64,000 nucleotides of DNA, from positions 49,423 through 113,422 of the forward strand of contig NZ_JBHUJB010000034.1 of the NCBI RefSeq assembly GCF_042683245.1, read 5' to 3'. This DNA comes from Rubritalea tangerina. Lineage in GTDB: Bacteria; Verrucomicrobiota; Verrucomicrobiia; Verrucomicrobiales; Akkermansiaceae. The notes beneath the pieces are model-generated. The model was not told the DNA's origin. It saw nothing but the letters and a program-made list of their open reading frames with translations, and made no database searches. Shown here one piece after another: positions 42,758 through 51,806 of the stretch. The first letter of the stretch is position 1; each line of letters starts with the position of its first letter. Both the position numbers and the translations under genes were made by a program.

Positions 42758-44137
42758 ATGTCTAAGCTAGTATCCTCGATCCTTGGGGTATCACTTGCAG
42801 CCCTTACCTCTAGCTGCATGGACCGGCCAGCGGCGCTTTCTCCTAACGCGAAAGCCACCCTCAGCATCCCCGCCCGCTACGACTCCACGCCCCCTCCAGT
42901 CCCCCAAGTTAGCTCCAGCTTGAGCAGTCTCTTCGCTGACCCACAACTCACCCGCTACATCAATAAAGCGATCAAAAATAATCCCGACCTCAAAGCCAGC
43001 GCCGCAAGACTCGAAGAAGCTGGCTACAATACCAGAAAATCTCAAGCGGGACTCAGCCCCACTCTAGACGCCAACCTCGGCGCTAGTACCAACCGCAATA
43101 ACCCCACAGGTTTCGGTGCCGTCACCTCAGAAAACTATACCGCCTCCCTCGATGCCCGCTGGGAAGTCGATGTCTGGGGACGCATCCGATCAGGAATCTC
43201 AGCCTCCACTAGCGATCAGGCAGCTGCTACCGCAGACTTCGCATCCGCTCGCCAATCAATCGCCGCTCAGACCGCCCAAGCATACTTCGATCTCCTCCGC
43301 ACCAGCAGCCTTCTCCAACTCTCTGAAGAACGCCTCACCTCGTTTAAAAAAACACTCGATCTCGTCAATCGCCGCTTCGAAGCCGGAACCTCAGATCTCG
43401 GGGCCCTCGACCTCGCCCGTACTGATATCGAAAACACCCGCTCCCAAGTAGCACAACGTAAGGACGAAAGAGATAAAGCCGCACGCCGCCTCGCCATTCT
43501 CATAGGTGAATACCCTACTAACAATCGCTCAGCGACTCAGTGGCCTCAACTCTCCCGCAGCGTCCCAGCCAATCTCCCCTCCACCCTCCTCATGCAACGA
43601 CCCGATATTGATGCCGCCTACCAACGCATCAGGGCCGCTGACGCTCGAGTCGATGTCGCACATAAAGACCTCTACCCACGCTTTAATCTGACCGCCAGTT
43701 ACGGCCAGCAGTCCAGCGTCCTGAAAGACCTAGCAGAATCTAACTTCAATGCTTGGTCACTATTAGCGAACATGAGTGCACCACTCATCGACGGAGGCGC
43801 CCGCAGAGCCGAGGTTGGAGCTGCTAATGCTCGTGCCAAACGCTCACTCGCAGATTACCAATCGACCGTACTCAACGCCTTCCAAGAAGTCGAAAATGCG
43901 CTTGGTTCTGAGACCTACCTGCGCCAGCAATACTCCGCAACTAGCAAGGCACTCGCGGCTGCAGAGTCAGCCGAATCCCGAGGCCTACGCAGCTACAACA
44001 ATGGACTCATTAACATCCTAGACCTCCTTGAAGTCCAACGACGAACCTTCGCCACCGAAGAGTCACTCATTAATATCAGAGCTCTCCGATACCAAAACCG
44101 CGTTTCACTAGCACTCTCCTTGGGCAAGGCCCTCTAA
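42758..44137 (+). CDS. Outer-membrane efflux lipoprotein (NodT/TolC family)
   Basis: 459 residues. A lipobox is seen in SLAALTSSCMDRP (Cys about 20), so it is a lipidated outer-membrane factor. Two repeated TolC-type halves are visible: AVTSENYTASLDARWEVDVW with TAQAYFDLLRTSSLLQLSEE, and LFPRFNLTASYG-like DLYPRFNLTASYGQQSS with VLNAFQEVENALGSETYLR and YNNGLINILDLLEVQRRTFA. It forms the channel of a tripartite RND pump with the next two genes. No terminator or promoter separates them. Confidence 0.92.
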   Translation: MSKLVSSILGVSLAALTSSCMDRPAALSPNAKATLSIPARYDSTPPPVPQVSSSLSSLFADPQLTRYINKAIKNNPDLKASAARLEEAGYNTRKSQAGLSPTLDANLGASTNRNNPTGFGAVTSENYTASLDARWEVDVWGRIRSGISASTSDQAAATADFASARQSIAAQTAQAYFDLLRTSSLLQLSEERLTSFKKTLDLVNRRFEAGTSDLGALDLARTDIENTRSQVAQRKDERDKAARRLAILIGEYPTNNRSATQWPQLSRSVPANLPSTLLMQRPDIDAAYQRIRAADARVDVAHKDLYPRFNLTASYGQQSSVLKDLAESNFNAWSLLANMSAPLIDGGARRAEVGAANARAKRSLADYQSTVLNAFQEVENALGSETYLRQQYSATSKALAAAESAESRGLRSYNNGLINILDLLEVQRRTFATEESLINIRALRYQNRVSLALSLGKAL

Positions 44138-44162
44138 CCATCTCCTACTCCAACCAAGCACG

Positions 44163-45302
44163 ATGAAAATTGCTCTTCGCATCCTCGTTCCTATCATCAT
44201 CCTAACCGCGGCTTACACACTGGCGAAAAAAATGATCGCCAGCAAGCCGCCACTCCAGAGTAAACAACCACCCATTGTCGTCCCCACCGTCGATACGGTA
44301 AAAAGAAGTGCCGAAGACCACAGCCCACCAGTAATCACTTTCGGCACCGTCCAAAGCTATTTTGAAACCACCCTCACCCCGCAGGTTTCTGGCACCATCA
44401 CCAAAGTCTCAGAAACATTCAGAGTCGGCCGCGAAGTCAAAGCTGGTGAGATCCTCGCCCAAATCGATACCACCGACTATGAAACCACCCTCGCCCGTGA
44501 GACTGCCACACTCACCGCAAACCAAAGAACACTAGAAGAAGAAATTATCCGCTCCAAACAAGCCGAAGAAGACTGGATCGCTTCAGGACGTCAACTCTCC
44601 TCAGCCTCACCCTTCGTCTTGAGGAAACCACAACTCGCGTCCGCCAACGCCAGTATCACCTCCTCACATGCCGCTATCAAAAAGGCTCAAACCGATATTG
44701 AGCGTTGCTCCATCAAGGCCCCATTCGACGCCATTATCAGCAAGCGCAATGCATCAGTCGGCAACTTCGCATCCGCTCAAAGCCAACTCGGCACCCTCGT
44801 CGCCACTCAGAAAGCGGAAATTCGACTCCCTCTCACCCCGAACCAAGCCGCGCGCATCTCCCTCCCTAACCAAAGCTCGCCCTCACAAGCCATCACTCTA
44901 ACCAGCCCCACGAAACCTGCCGCCAAGTGGACTGCAGCTCTGGTACGCACTGAACCAGTCATTGACCCCACCAACCAAGTCGTCTTTGTCATTGCCGAAA
45001 TCGATCACCCCTACGACCGAGAACAAGCATTGCCCATCGGAACTTTTGTCAATGCCACCATCCCAGCGCAACAAGTCCCTAATGCCATCGAGGTACCAGA
45101 AGTAGCTCTCGTCAATGATGCACACATATGGGCCGTCACCGCTGAGATGACCTTGGTAAAAATTCCAGCCAAACGCATCTATTCACATCTCGGCAATGCC
45201 TACATCCAACTCGGGAAAAGTGAACTTCCCCCGCCTTTCACTATCGTCTCTAGACCACTCACCAATTTCCGCTCAGGCATGAAAGTGCGCCTCGCCGAGT
45301 AA
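44163..45302 (+). CDS. RND efflux membrane-fusion protein
   Basis: 379 residues. An N-terminal membrane anchor (MKIALRILVPIIILTAAYTL) is followed by the biotinyl-lipoyl-like half TPQVSGTITKVSETFRVGRE and VKAGEILAQIDTTDYETTLA, a coiled coil of about 110-180, and the second half IKAPFDAIISKRNASVGNFA. It is the periplasmic adaptor linking the pump (45325-48483) to the outer-membrane factor. The anchor, rather than a lipobox, places it in the membrane-anchored group. Confidence 0.9.
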   Translation: MKIALRILVPIIILTAAYTLAKKMIASKPPLQSKQPPIVVPTVDTVKRSAEDHSPPVITFGTVQSYFETTLTPQVSGTITKVSETFRVGREVKAGEILAQIDTTDYETTLARETATLTANQRTLEEEIIRSKQAEEDWIASGRQLSSASPFVLRKPQLASANASITSSHAAIKKAQTDIERCSIKAPFDAIISKRNASVGNFASAQSQLGTLVATQKAEIRLPLTPNQAARISLPNQSSPSQAITLTSPTKPAAKWTAALVRTEPVIDPTNQVVFVIAEIDHPYDREQALPIGTFVNATIPAQQVPNAIEVPEVALVNDAHIWAVTAEMTLVKIPAKRIYSHLGNAYIQLGKSELPPPFTIVSRPLTNFRSGMKVRLAE

Positions 45303-45324
45303 CTCAAACACACTAACAAAACCT

Positions 45325-48300
45325 GTGTCCTCACCTCTCCAGAAGCACCCCTTCATCACCTGGTTTGCCTCCAACCCAGTGGTGGCTAACATTTTGATGT
45401 TTTCCATCCTCGCCGCAGGCTTGTTCACGGCGGTTACTGTACGAAAAGAAGGCTTCCCTGCCTTCGCCGCGGAAACAGTGAGAATCACCGTACCCATCAG
45501 AGGCGGCACCCCCGAAGATGTCGAACGTGGCGTTGCCATAAAAATTGAAGAATCTCTCCAGTCAGTCGACGGTATCGAACACATCCGCTCAGTGAGTACT
45601 GATAGCCTCGCCACCATCACCGTTCAAGCCAAAGAAAAGTACCCCATCACCAAACTCCTCGATGATGTCAAAATCCAAGTCGACGCCATCCCCAGCTTCC
45701 CCGAACAGGCTGAAAACCCAGTCATCGTCGAACAAAAACGTACCAACGAAGTCCTCTGGGTAGAACTCTACGGCGAGGCTTCAGAAGCCGTACTCAAAGA
45801 AACTGCACGCAACCTTCGCGACGTCCTCCTGCGCCAGTCCGCAATTTCCAAAGTAGAAACCCTTGGTGACCGAGACTACGAAATCTCTATCGAGCCCTCA
45901 GAAGAAAAACTTCGCCTCTATAACCTCACCTTCAACGAACTCGCCCAAGCAGTCTCCAATAACTCACTCGACCTCGGAGGCGGCGTCATCCGCTCCGAAC
46001 GTGGTGACATCGCACTCCGCTCACGTGACCAAGCCTACCTCAGGAAAGACTTTGAAAACATCCCCGTGCGTACCAACCCCGATGGCACGCGCATCTTTGT
46101 CAGAGATGTTGCTAATGTCCGAGATGACTTCATCGACCAAGAATACCTCAATCGCTACCGCGGCCAGCCCTCCGTCAGCTTACGTATCAAAACTGAGGGG
46201 AATGACGACATCCTCAAAGCCGTACGCCAAGCTCGTGAAACCGTAGAAGAATACTCAAAAGCAGACAAACTCCCCGAGGGGGTACAAATTGCAGGCTGGT
46301 ACGATGGCGCAGTCAATATCCGAGACCGACTCGTTCTACTCGGGAAAAATGGTTTTGTCGGTGTCCTCCTAGTATTCCTCACTCTCACCCTTTTCCTCAA
46401 CCTACGTCTCGCCTTCTGGGTTGCAGTCGGTGTCCCAATTTCACTCGCTGGAGCTCTGGCATGCTTCCCAATTGCGGGCATAGACCTCTCGGTCAATGTC
46501 ATCTCAGCCTTTGGCTTCCTAGTCGTACTCGGTATCGTCGTCGACGACGCCATCGTCATCGGTGAATCAATCTATTCAGAAAAAGAACAGCAAAAAGAAA
46601 TCACCGACAGCGAAGGCTACATACGCTCCACAGTGCGCGGAGTGAGCAAAGTCGTCACACCTGCCACATTCGGTGTCATCACCACCGTCGCAGCTTTCCT
46701 CCCCCTCACACAAGTCAGCGGACGAATGGGAAATGTCTTTGGCCAAATTGCTATCACCGTCATTCTCTGCCTGATCTTCTCACTCGTAGAATCTAAACTC
46801 ATTCTTCCCTCACACCTCGCACACATCGATGTCCATAGGAAACCCACCAATGCCATCACACGCACCTGGGCCAAAATCCAATCATCCATCGCCCGGGGCC
46901 TCCAATGGGTCATCGACTCCATCTACCGCCCACTCATCCGAACTCTCATCCCATGGCGCTATACCGTCCTAGCGGGTTTCATTGCCGTACTCGTCCTTAT
47001 CGTCAGCCTCCTTCCAGCAGGCATGTTACGCTTCGTCTTTTTCCCTAACATCTATAACGATAACATCACGGTCACTCTCGAGTTAGAACAAGGCCAATCC
47101 GTCGACTACCTCCACCAGTCAGCTCTCAGAATAGAACGCGCAGCAGAGGCCCTCGGTGAAGAATATAAACAAAAACACGGACACAATCCCTTCCTCGAAG
47201 TCCAGATCTCCTCTAGTAATAACACCAAAGCATCCGTCATTACCGAGCTCACCCGCTCCACCACCCGTGAATTCCTTCCCACAGCGGATATCATCAAAGA
47301 CTGGCGGAAAAAAGTAGGCCCCGTCGCAGGTGCGCGCTCCCTCTCCTTCGCCGCCACCGCAGGCCCTCCTGGCGGCGACTTTGTTATCAACCTCGAATCC
47401 GAGGACCTCAATGAACTCAAAGCCGCAGCCGAAGACCTCAAAGCGGTCGTCGCTACCTACCCTGGCGTCTACGATGTCCTCGATACCTTCGATTCAGGAA
47501 AACCTGAAATCCTCTACTCGATCACCCCTGAAGGCCAAGCCGCTGGTGTCACTAAACGCGATCTCGCCATCGGCGTGCGCGATGCTTTCTACGGCCGTGA
47601 AGCCCAACGTGTCCAACGTGGCCGTGAAGAAGTCCGAGTCATGGTCCGCTACCCCATCGAACAGCGTGACTCGCTCGAAACACTCCGTGACATGCGCATC
47701 CGTAAGGCCGATGGCACAGCCATTCCATTTTCGCTCGTCGCCAATACCGAGTACTCCGAGTCCCTAGCATCCATAGAACGCTACGATAATAAACGCGTTG
47801 TGTCCGTAGAAGGCTCCATCGACAAAGGAGTCACCTCCTCAGACGAAATCCAAGCCCGCCTGCTCGAAGAATATTTCCCCCAAATGCGGGCCAAGTTCCC
47901 AAGTATCTCTACCAGTGAAAGCGGTGAAGTGGAACAACGCCAAAAGTCCATGGGCTCACTCCAAGTCGGATTCCTCCTCTCCATTATTTTCATCTATATC
48001 CTCATTGCCATCCCTCTCAAAAGCTATGTCAAGCCCCTGATCATCATGTCTGTTATCCCCTTCGGTATCATTGGCGCTCTGATGGGGCACTTCATCATGG
48101 GGATCCCAGTATCCATTCTCTCCATGTTTGGAATCCTCGCCCTATCAGGTGTCGTCGTGAACGATTCGCTCGTCCTCGTCTGCCGCATCGATGACCTCAG
48201 AAAGGAAGGCTCTACTCTGCTGGAAGCTTGTAAGAGAGCTGGTGCCGACCGTTTCCGCGCCATCCTCTTGACCTCCTTGACCACTTTCTTTGGTCTCTAC

Positions 48301-48483
48301 CCGCTCCTGCGAGAAACCGAAGTCCAAGCCCAGTTCCTCAAACCAATGGCTGCTTCCCTCGCTTTCGGCATCCTCTTTGCCACAGTCATCACCCTCGTTC
48401 TGCTCCCCATCCTTCTGCTCATCGCCAAGGACATCAAAGACTTCTTCAAATACGTCTACACAGGTGTGGAAACTAAAAAATGA
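45325..48483 (+). CDS. RND family efflux pump, inner-membrane subunit
   Basis: 1052 residues, GTG start 22 nt after the fusion protein gene. It has 12 transmembrane helices in two halves, with the proton-relay region ITVPIRGGTPEDVERGVAIK near the N-terminus, VVLGIVVDDAIVIGESIYSE (conserved Asp pair in TM4) and VVNDSLVLVCRIDDLRKEGS with RFRAILLTSLTTFFGLYPLL in the second half. The sequence is closer to the HAE-2/'AcrB-like permease' class of environmental bacteria than to AcrB itself. Substrates are unknown; the whole operon is under the TetR gene upstream. Confidence 0.9.
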   Translation: MSSPLQKHPFITWFASNPVVANILMFSILAAGLFTAVTVRKEGFPAFAAETVRITVPIRGGTPEDVERGVAIKIEESLQSVDGIEHIRSVSTDSLATITVQAKEKYPITKLLDDVKIQVDAIPSFPEQAENPVIVEQKRTNEVLWVELYGEASEAVLKETARNLRDVLLRQSAISKVETLGDRDYEISIEPSEEKLRLYNLTFNELAQAVSNNSLDLGGGVIRSERGDIALRSRDQAYLRKDFENIPVRTNPDGTRIFVRDVANVRDDFIDQEYLNRYRGQPSVSLRIKTEGNDDILKAVRQARETVEEYSKADKLPEGVQIAGWYDGAVNIRDRLVLLGKNGFVGVLLVFLTLTLFLNLRLAFWVAVGVPISLAGALACFPIAGIDLSVNVISAFGFLVVLGIVVDDAIVIGESIYSEKEQQKEITDSEGYIRSTVRGVSKVVTPATFGVITTVAAFLPLTQVSGRMGNVFGQIAITVILCLIFSLVESKLILPSHLAHIDVHRKPTNAITRTWAKIQSSIARGLQWVIDSIYRPLIRTLIPWRYTVLAGFIAVLVLIVSLLPAGMLRFVFFPNIYNDNITVTLELEQGQSVDYLHQSALRIERAAEALGEEYKQKHGHNPFLEVQISSSNNTKASVITELTRSTTREFLPTADIIKDWRKKVGPVAGARSLSFAATAGPPGGDFVINLESEDLNELKAAAEDLKAVVATYPGVYDVLDTFDSGKPEILYSITPEGQAAGVTKRDLAIGVRDAFYGREAQRVQRGREEVRVMVRYPIEQRDSLETLRDMRIRKADGTAIPFSLVANTEYSESLASIERYDNKRVVSVEGSIDKGVTSSDEIQARLLEEYFPQMRAKFPSISTSESGEVEQRQKSMGSLQVGFLLSIIFIYILIAIPLKSYVKPLIIMSVIPFGIIGALMGHFIMGIPVSILSMFGILALSGVVVNDSLVLVCRIDDLRKEGSTLLEACKRAGADRFRAILLTSLTTFFGLYPLLRETEVQAQFLKPMAASLAFGILFATVITLVLLPILLLIAKDIKDFFKYVYTGVETKK

Positions 48484-48534
48484 AGGACCATATTACCCAC
48501 CTCAATTCTCTCCAACATAACAAGGAGCGCAACT

Positions 48535-49296
48535 TCAGTTACCAAGCTCACCTAATAAAGGTCGCACGCTATCTGCCTGTGCGACCAATCGTGACTCCCC
48601 CTCAGCTTCCAGAACTAAATATCCCTCAGAGCTGATCCCACGTAGCACCCCTACCCGCTTCTCCCCACCCTCGTAAAGCTGAACCCACTCATTTCTGAGT
48701 GCGCAACGCTTGTTACAGGCTTCCACCAATTGCTCAAAACCAGAGCCACAGCGACTTCCCCACCCGATCAATCTCTGCAGGATATCCACCAAGAGAGCCT
48801 CTCTCTCGATCCGACCCACTCCCTCCAAAGCGAGAGAAGTCGCCTGCACCTCTTCTGGAAACTTCCCAACACTAACATTCAATCCAATCCCAACCACAGC
48901 GCAGTCCTCACAACCCTCAACCAAAATACCTGCTAACTTTTTTCCCCCGACCCACACGTCATTTGGCCACTTGATCTCAGCCTCCACCCCATACCTCTCT
49001 GCCGCCTCAGCAACTGCTAGCCCCGCTGCCAATGCTAACCTCGGCCAATACACCTTTTCGTAATCAGGCTCCAAAACGAAAGAAAATAACAAGCCCTCAC
49101 CAGCGGGACAAGTCCATGACTTCCCTCCTCTCCCGCGCCCCTTCGTCTGCTGCTCAGCCACCACCAATGTGCCTGACCCCTCCCCCTCGCGCACGAGTTC
49201 TGCCGCCCTGTCATTGCTAGAATTCAGTTGCTCATAGAGATGCAACTTCCCGTCTAGTAAAGGCAACCTTCGTATCAATTCAGCTGAGTTAAGCAT
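48535..49296 (-). CDS. birA: Biotin--protein ligase (BirA-type, without DNA-binding domain)
   Basis: 253 residues from ATG at 49294-49296; an in-frame TTG start further upstream is less likely. Catalytic motifs: VAEQQTKGRGRGGKSWTCPA (GRGRxGR/K-W), EIKWPNDVWVGGKKLAGILV (KWPNDV; catalytic Lys of the KLAGIL loop) and a C-terminal SH3-like cap with GISSEGYLVLEAEGES. It lacks an N-terminal helix-turn-helix, so it ligates biotin to carboxylases but does not repress. Single gene. Confidence 0.9.
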   Translation of the reverse strand: MLNSAELIRRLPLLDGKLHLYEQLNSSNDRAAELVREGEGSGTLVVAEQQTKGRGRGGKSWTCPAGEGLLFSFVLEPDYEKVYWPRLALAAGLAVAEAAERYGVEAEIKWPNDVWVGGKKLAGILVEGCEDCAVVGIGLNVSVGKFPEEVQATSLALEGVGRIEREALLVDILQRLIGWGSRCGSGFEQLVEACNKRCALRNEWVQLYEGGEKRVGVLRGISSEGYLVLEAEGESRLVAQADSVRPLLGELGN

Positions 49297-49409
49297 CACA
49301 AAAAGACTGCTCTGCCCCACATTTACCTGCAATCCCAAATTTTGAATCGCAACTTGCTAGACAGCAATTTCACCCTCTGCTAGACTGAGGCTTAACTATT
49401 CATAACCAC

Positions 49410-50315
49410 ATGGAAGCCGTCATCCAAACCCCACACCACGAATCACTCTGTGCTCCAATCACCTCCGGCCATCACATCGCCGACATTCTGATTGGAAACA
49501 TCCCTCTCAAGGATCTTATGGCTACTGAATTGCGCCGAGCTGGCTTCCAGATTGTAGAGCTCACGCAAGTCACACCAAGCACCGTGCATCTGCCACTCGA
49601 CCATTGGGTCGAAGTCGGAGCTCTCTGCCTTCTAGCTAGAGAAACTCCAGGCACATGCCTCTACGATTCCATGGGAGATATCGTGGCGTGGAAAGGATGT
49701 GATGAACCCGACCAATGCAAACGTAAAATCGTAACCGAAGCCGATTGTTTCCGCATGCGTTACCCATGGGAAATCCTGCAGGTCAACTCCGCCGTCGTCG
49801 AAGCCCTGCCAGACGATAACATCCTCGGATCAGTAAGCCCCCTCTCAGAAATCAATGGCATTGTCCAGCTCGGCGAAGGTTCCAGAATTCTCCCCGGTGT
49901 CGTGATCGAGGGCAATGTCTCCATCGGACGCAATTGCCGAATCGGTCCCAATGCCTACATCCGCGGTAATACCTCCATCGGCGATGACTGTATCATCGGT
50001 AATGCCGTAGAAGTTAAAAACTCTCTCATCGCACATAACACATCAATCGCACACCTCTCCTATGTCGGTGACTCAGTCATCGGCTCACATGTCAACCTCG
50101 GTGCCGGAACCATCCTCTCCAACTACCGACACGATGGCAAAAACCACCGCTCCATGGTTCAAGGTGAACTCATCGATACCGGCCTCGAGAAACTTGGAGC
50201 CATCATCGGCGACGGCGTTAGAACTGGCGCTAACACCGTCATCTATCCAGGCCGAAAGATTGGTAATGCCCGAACCACCCTCCCCGGTGCCATCATCAAA
50301 GATGATATGATGTAA
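49410..50315 (+). CDS. GlmU-like left-handed beta-helix acyltransferase (second copy)
   Basis: 301 residues. The same layout as the gene at 26202-27050: about 115 N-terminal residues without a nucleotidyltransferase signature, the linker motif YPWEILQVNSAVVEALPDDN, then hexapeptide repeats IVQLGEGSRILPGVVIEGNV, IGRNCRIGPNAYIRGNTSIG, AVEVKNSLIAHNTSIAHLSY and LGAGTILSNYRHDGKNHRSM. The LGAGT.SNYRHDG segment is nearer to GlmU's acetyl-CoA and Asn/Tyr site than the first copy (FGAATVTSNLRHDG). It may be the functional acetyltransferase of UDP-GlcNAc synthesis with the first copy specialised elsewhere, or the reverse. Single gene next to birA. Confidence 0.72.
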   Translation: MEAVIQTPHHESLCAPITSGHHIADILIGNIPLKDLMATELRRAGFQIVELTQVTPSTVHLPLDHWVEVGALCLLARETPGTCLYDSMGDIVAWKGCDEPDQCKRKIVTEADCFRMRYPWEILQVNSAVVEALPDDNILGSVSPLSEINGIVQLGEGSRILPGVVIEGNVSIGRNCRIGPNAYIRGNTSIGDDCIIGNAVEVKNSLIAHNTSIAHLSYVGDSVIGSHVNLGAGTILSNYRHDGKNHRSMVQGELIDTGLEKLGAIIGDGVRTGANTVIYPGRKIGNARTTLPGAIIKDDMM

Positions 50316-50333
50316 TACCACCTCGTGATTCAG

Positions 50334-50500
50334 AAGAGTCAAATGGCTGGGAAATTTGTTCGCAAATCAAGGCACGATGAAGCAATCCGGCTCCCGCGGG
50401 ATGAATGATGAGAGACGCTGATTTATAAACAAAGAGCCCGCCCCAGATTTCTTTCGCGCAGCGCAATGCATCATTCCTCCCAAATCATCATTTGACTCTT
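50334..50500. mobile_element. MITE-like element with perfect 12-bp terminal inverted repeats
   Basis: AAGAGTCAAATG at 50334-50345 and CATTTGACTCTT at 50489-50500 are perfect inverted repeats bounding 167 bp. The interior has no long frame and contains a CG-rich middle (CTCCCGCGGG). No clear target-site duplication is visible. It could be a non-autonomous element or a large structured repeat; only one copy is seen here, so mobility is inferred from the ends. Confidence 0.45.
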
Positions 50501-50525
50501 TTGAGGTACGATTTTCTATAAATAC

Positions 50526-50554
50526 AAAAAAGCGTCAGAATGAACTGACGCTTT
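50526..50554 (-). terminator. Terminator of the entericidin-like gene
   Basis: AAAGCGTCAG pairs with CTGACGCTTT. Read on the minus strand, T residues follow (TTTTTT). It lies 46 nt after the stop of the small lipoprotein gene. Confidence 0.85.
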
Positions 50555-50599
50555 ATACATGCTAGAACAGGCCATGCCTGCTAAGCTGTGCCGCTTGCT

Positions 50600-50731
50600 T
50601 TATCGACTCGCTGCATTAGAGAGAGCGGCACCTCCAGCAGAGATGTCACGCCCCACCCCCTGCATCGTCTGACAGGAACTTAATCCGAAGGCTGCTAGAG
50701 CTAAGAGTGAGAGAAGTACTTTCATTTTCAT
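50600..50731 (-). CDS. Entericidin-like small lipoprotein
   Basis: 43 residues, too short for most gene callers. It begins MKMKVLLSLLALAAFGLSSC, a lipoprotein signal with lipobox LSSC (Cys20). The mature peptide QTMQGVGRDISAGGAALSNA then ASR matches the entericidin A/B pattern (C.T..G.G.DI..GG.AI..A). In E. coli the entericidin pair forms a toxin/antidote lipoprotein locus active in stationary phase; here there is one gene only. A terminator follows. Confidence 0.8.
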   Translation of the reverse strand: MKMKVLLSLLALAAFGLSSCQTMQGVGRDISAGGAALSNAASR

Positions 50732-50897
50732 ATCTGAATCTATGCTTAGCATCCACAGATTTTCACTGCCAAGCCTTTTTTTATCTCACTAAATCCCCCT
50801 CGCCACTTGAGTTCACCCCAAGCTGTGGCAAATTATTTCCATTACTAAAAAACCATTTGCACTCACCCAACCACCAGTCTAGCTATTCACTCTGCCT

Positions 50898-51806
50898 ATG
50901 AATCTCCACACCATGAAAGTCGTCTCCCAACAGACAGGACTCAGCCCGCACGTCCTCCGAGTCTGGGAAAAACGCTATGAAGTGGTGACCCCCCAGCGCA
51001 GTGACTCAAACCGACGCCTATACACTGACGAAGACCTCAGAAGACTCAGCCTACTCGCTAAACTGACTCAAGCTGGTCACGCCATCGGCCAAATCGCCTC
51101 ACTCCCCTGCACAGAGCTCAGCTTGCTCCACGAAAAATACCAAACAGCAGAAGGCCAACAACATGATCAAACCGACGCTGCTCTCGTAGATAAAGCCCTC
51201 GCTGCAGCTCGTGAACTCGACCAATCCGCTCTCGAAGAGACCTTCGATGAAGCCTTCATTAGCTTCGGCTACTCAGGCCTGCTCGAGCGAGTCATGATCC
51301 CCTTCCTCCACAAAATTGGCGAATATTGGCAACAAGGAATTATCCCCAGCAGTGCCGAACACGCAGCAAGCAACGTCGTGCGTGACTACCTTACCCTCGC
51401 CGCACGCCCCTACAGTTCGCTCGAAGGCTCACCCCGTATCATCGTCACCACCCCCTCTGGACAAGTCCATGAACTCGGCGCAGTCATCGCTGCTAGTATC
51501 GCCAGAAAATCAGGGTGGGACGTCACCTACCTCGGCGCATCGCTGCCATCGGAGGAGATCGTCGGCGCCGCCATCAAACGGAAAGTCAAAGCCGTTGCTC
51601 TCAGTATCGTCTACCCCATGGATGACCCAGCACTCAGTTCCGACCTCCTGCGCCTCAGAAAACACCTACCCTCTGACATCGCTATCATGATCGGCGGTAA
51701 AGCCTGTGCCAATTACCAATCGATTATCGAGGAAATTGGCGCCATCCAAGTCTCAAGCTTCGATCAACTCCGAAACACACTCGACCAACTAAGGTCCCCA
51801 AGCTAG
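50898..51806 (+). CDS. MerR-type B12-dependent regulator resembling CarH/LitR
   Basis: 302 residues. MerR helix-turn-helix at about 5-75 (TMKVVSQQTGLSPHVLRVWE, RSDSNRRLYTDEDLRRLSLL). A helical B12-cap domain at about 90-165 carries W144-x9-E154-H155 (WQQGIIPSSAEH), the W-x9-EH signature of CarH. The cobalamin-binding Rossmann domain follows at about 175-290, with GQVHELG (His191 of the DxHxxG-type motif, first position Gln), TYLGASLPSEEI and MIGGKACANY. CarH binds adenosylcobalamin in the dark and loses it in light to derepress carotenoid genes. The residue after Trp is Gln, so the His that forms the light-state ligand seems absent. Confidence 0.82.
   Translation: MNLHTMKVVSQQTGLSPHVLRVWEKRYEVVTPQRSDSNRRLYTDEDLRRLSLLAKLTQAGHAIGQIASLPCTELSLLHEKYQTAEGQQHDQTDAALVDKALAAARELDQSALEETFDEAFISFGYSGLLERVMIPFLHKIGEYWQQGIIPSSAEHAASNVVRDYLTLAARPYSSLEGSPRIIVTTPSGQVHELGAVIAASIARKSGWDVTYLGASLPSEEIVGAAIKRKVKAVALSIVYPMDDPALSSDLLRLRKHLPSDIAIMIGGKACANYQSIIEEIGAIQVSSFDQLRNTLDQLRSPS

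Larger units (their letters stand above)
50316..50599. other. Intergenic region with MITE-like element and entericidin terminator
   Basis: It contains the 167-bp inverted-repeat element (50334-50500) and the terminator of the entericidin-like gene (50526-50554); both are listed separately. No other gene is seen. Confidence 0.6.
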
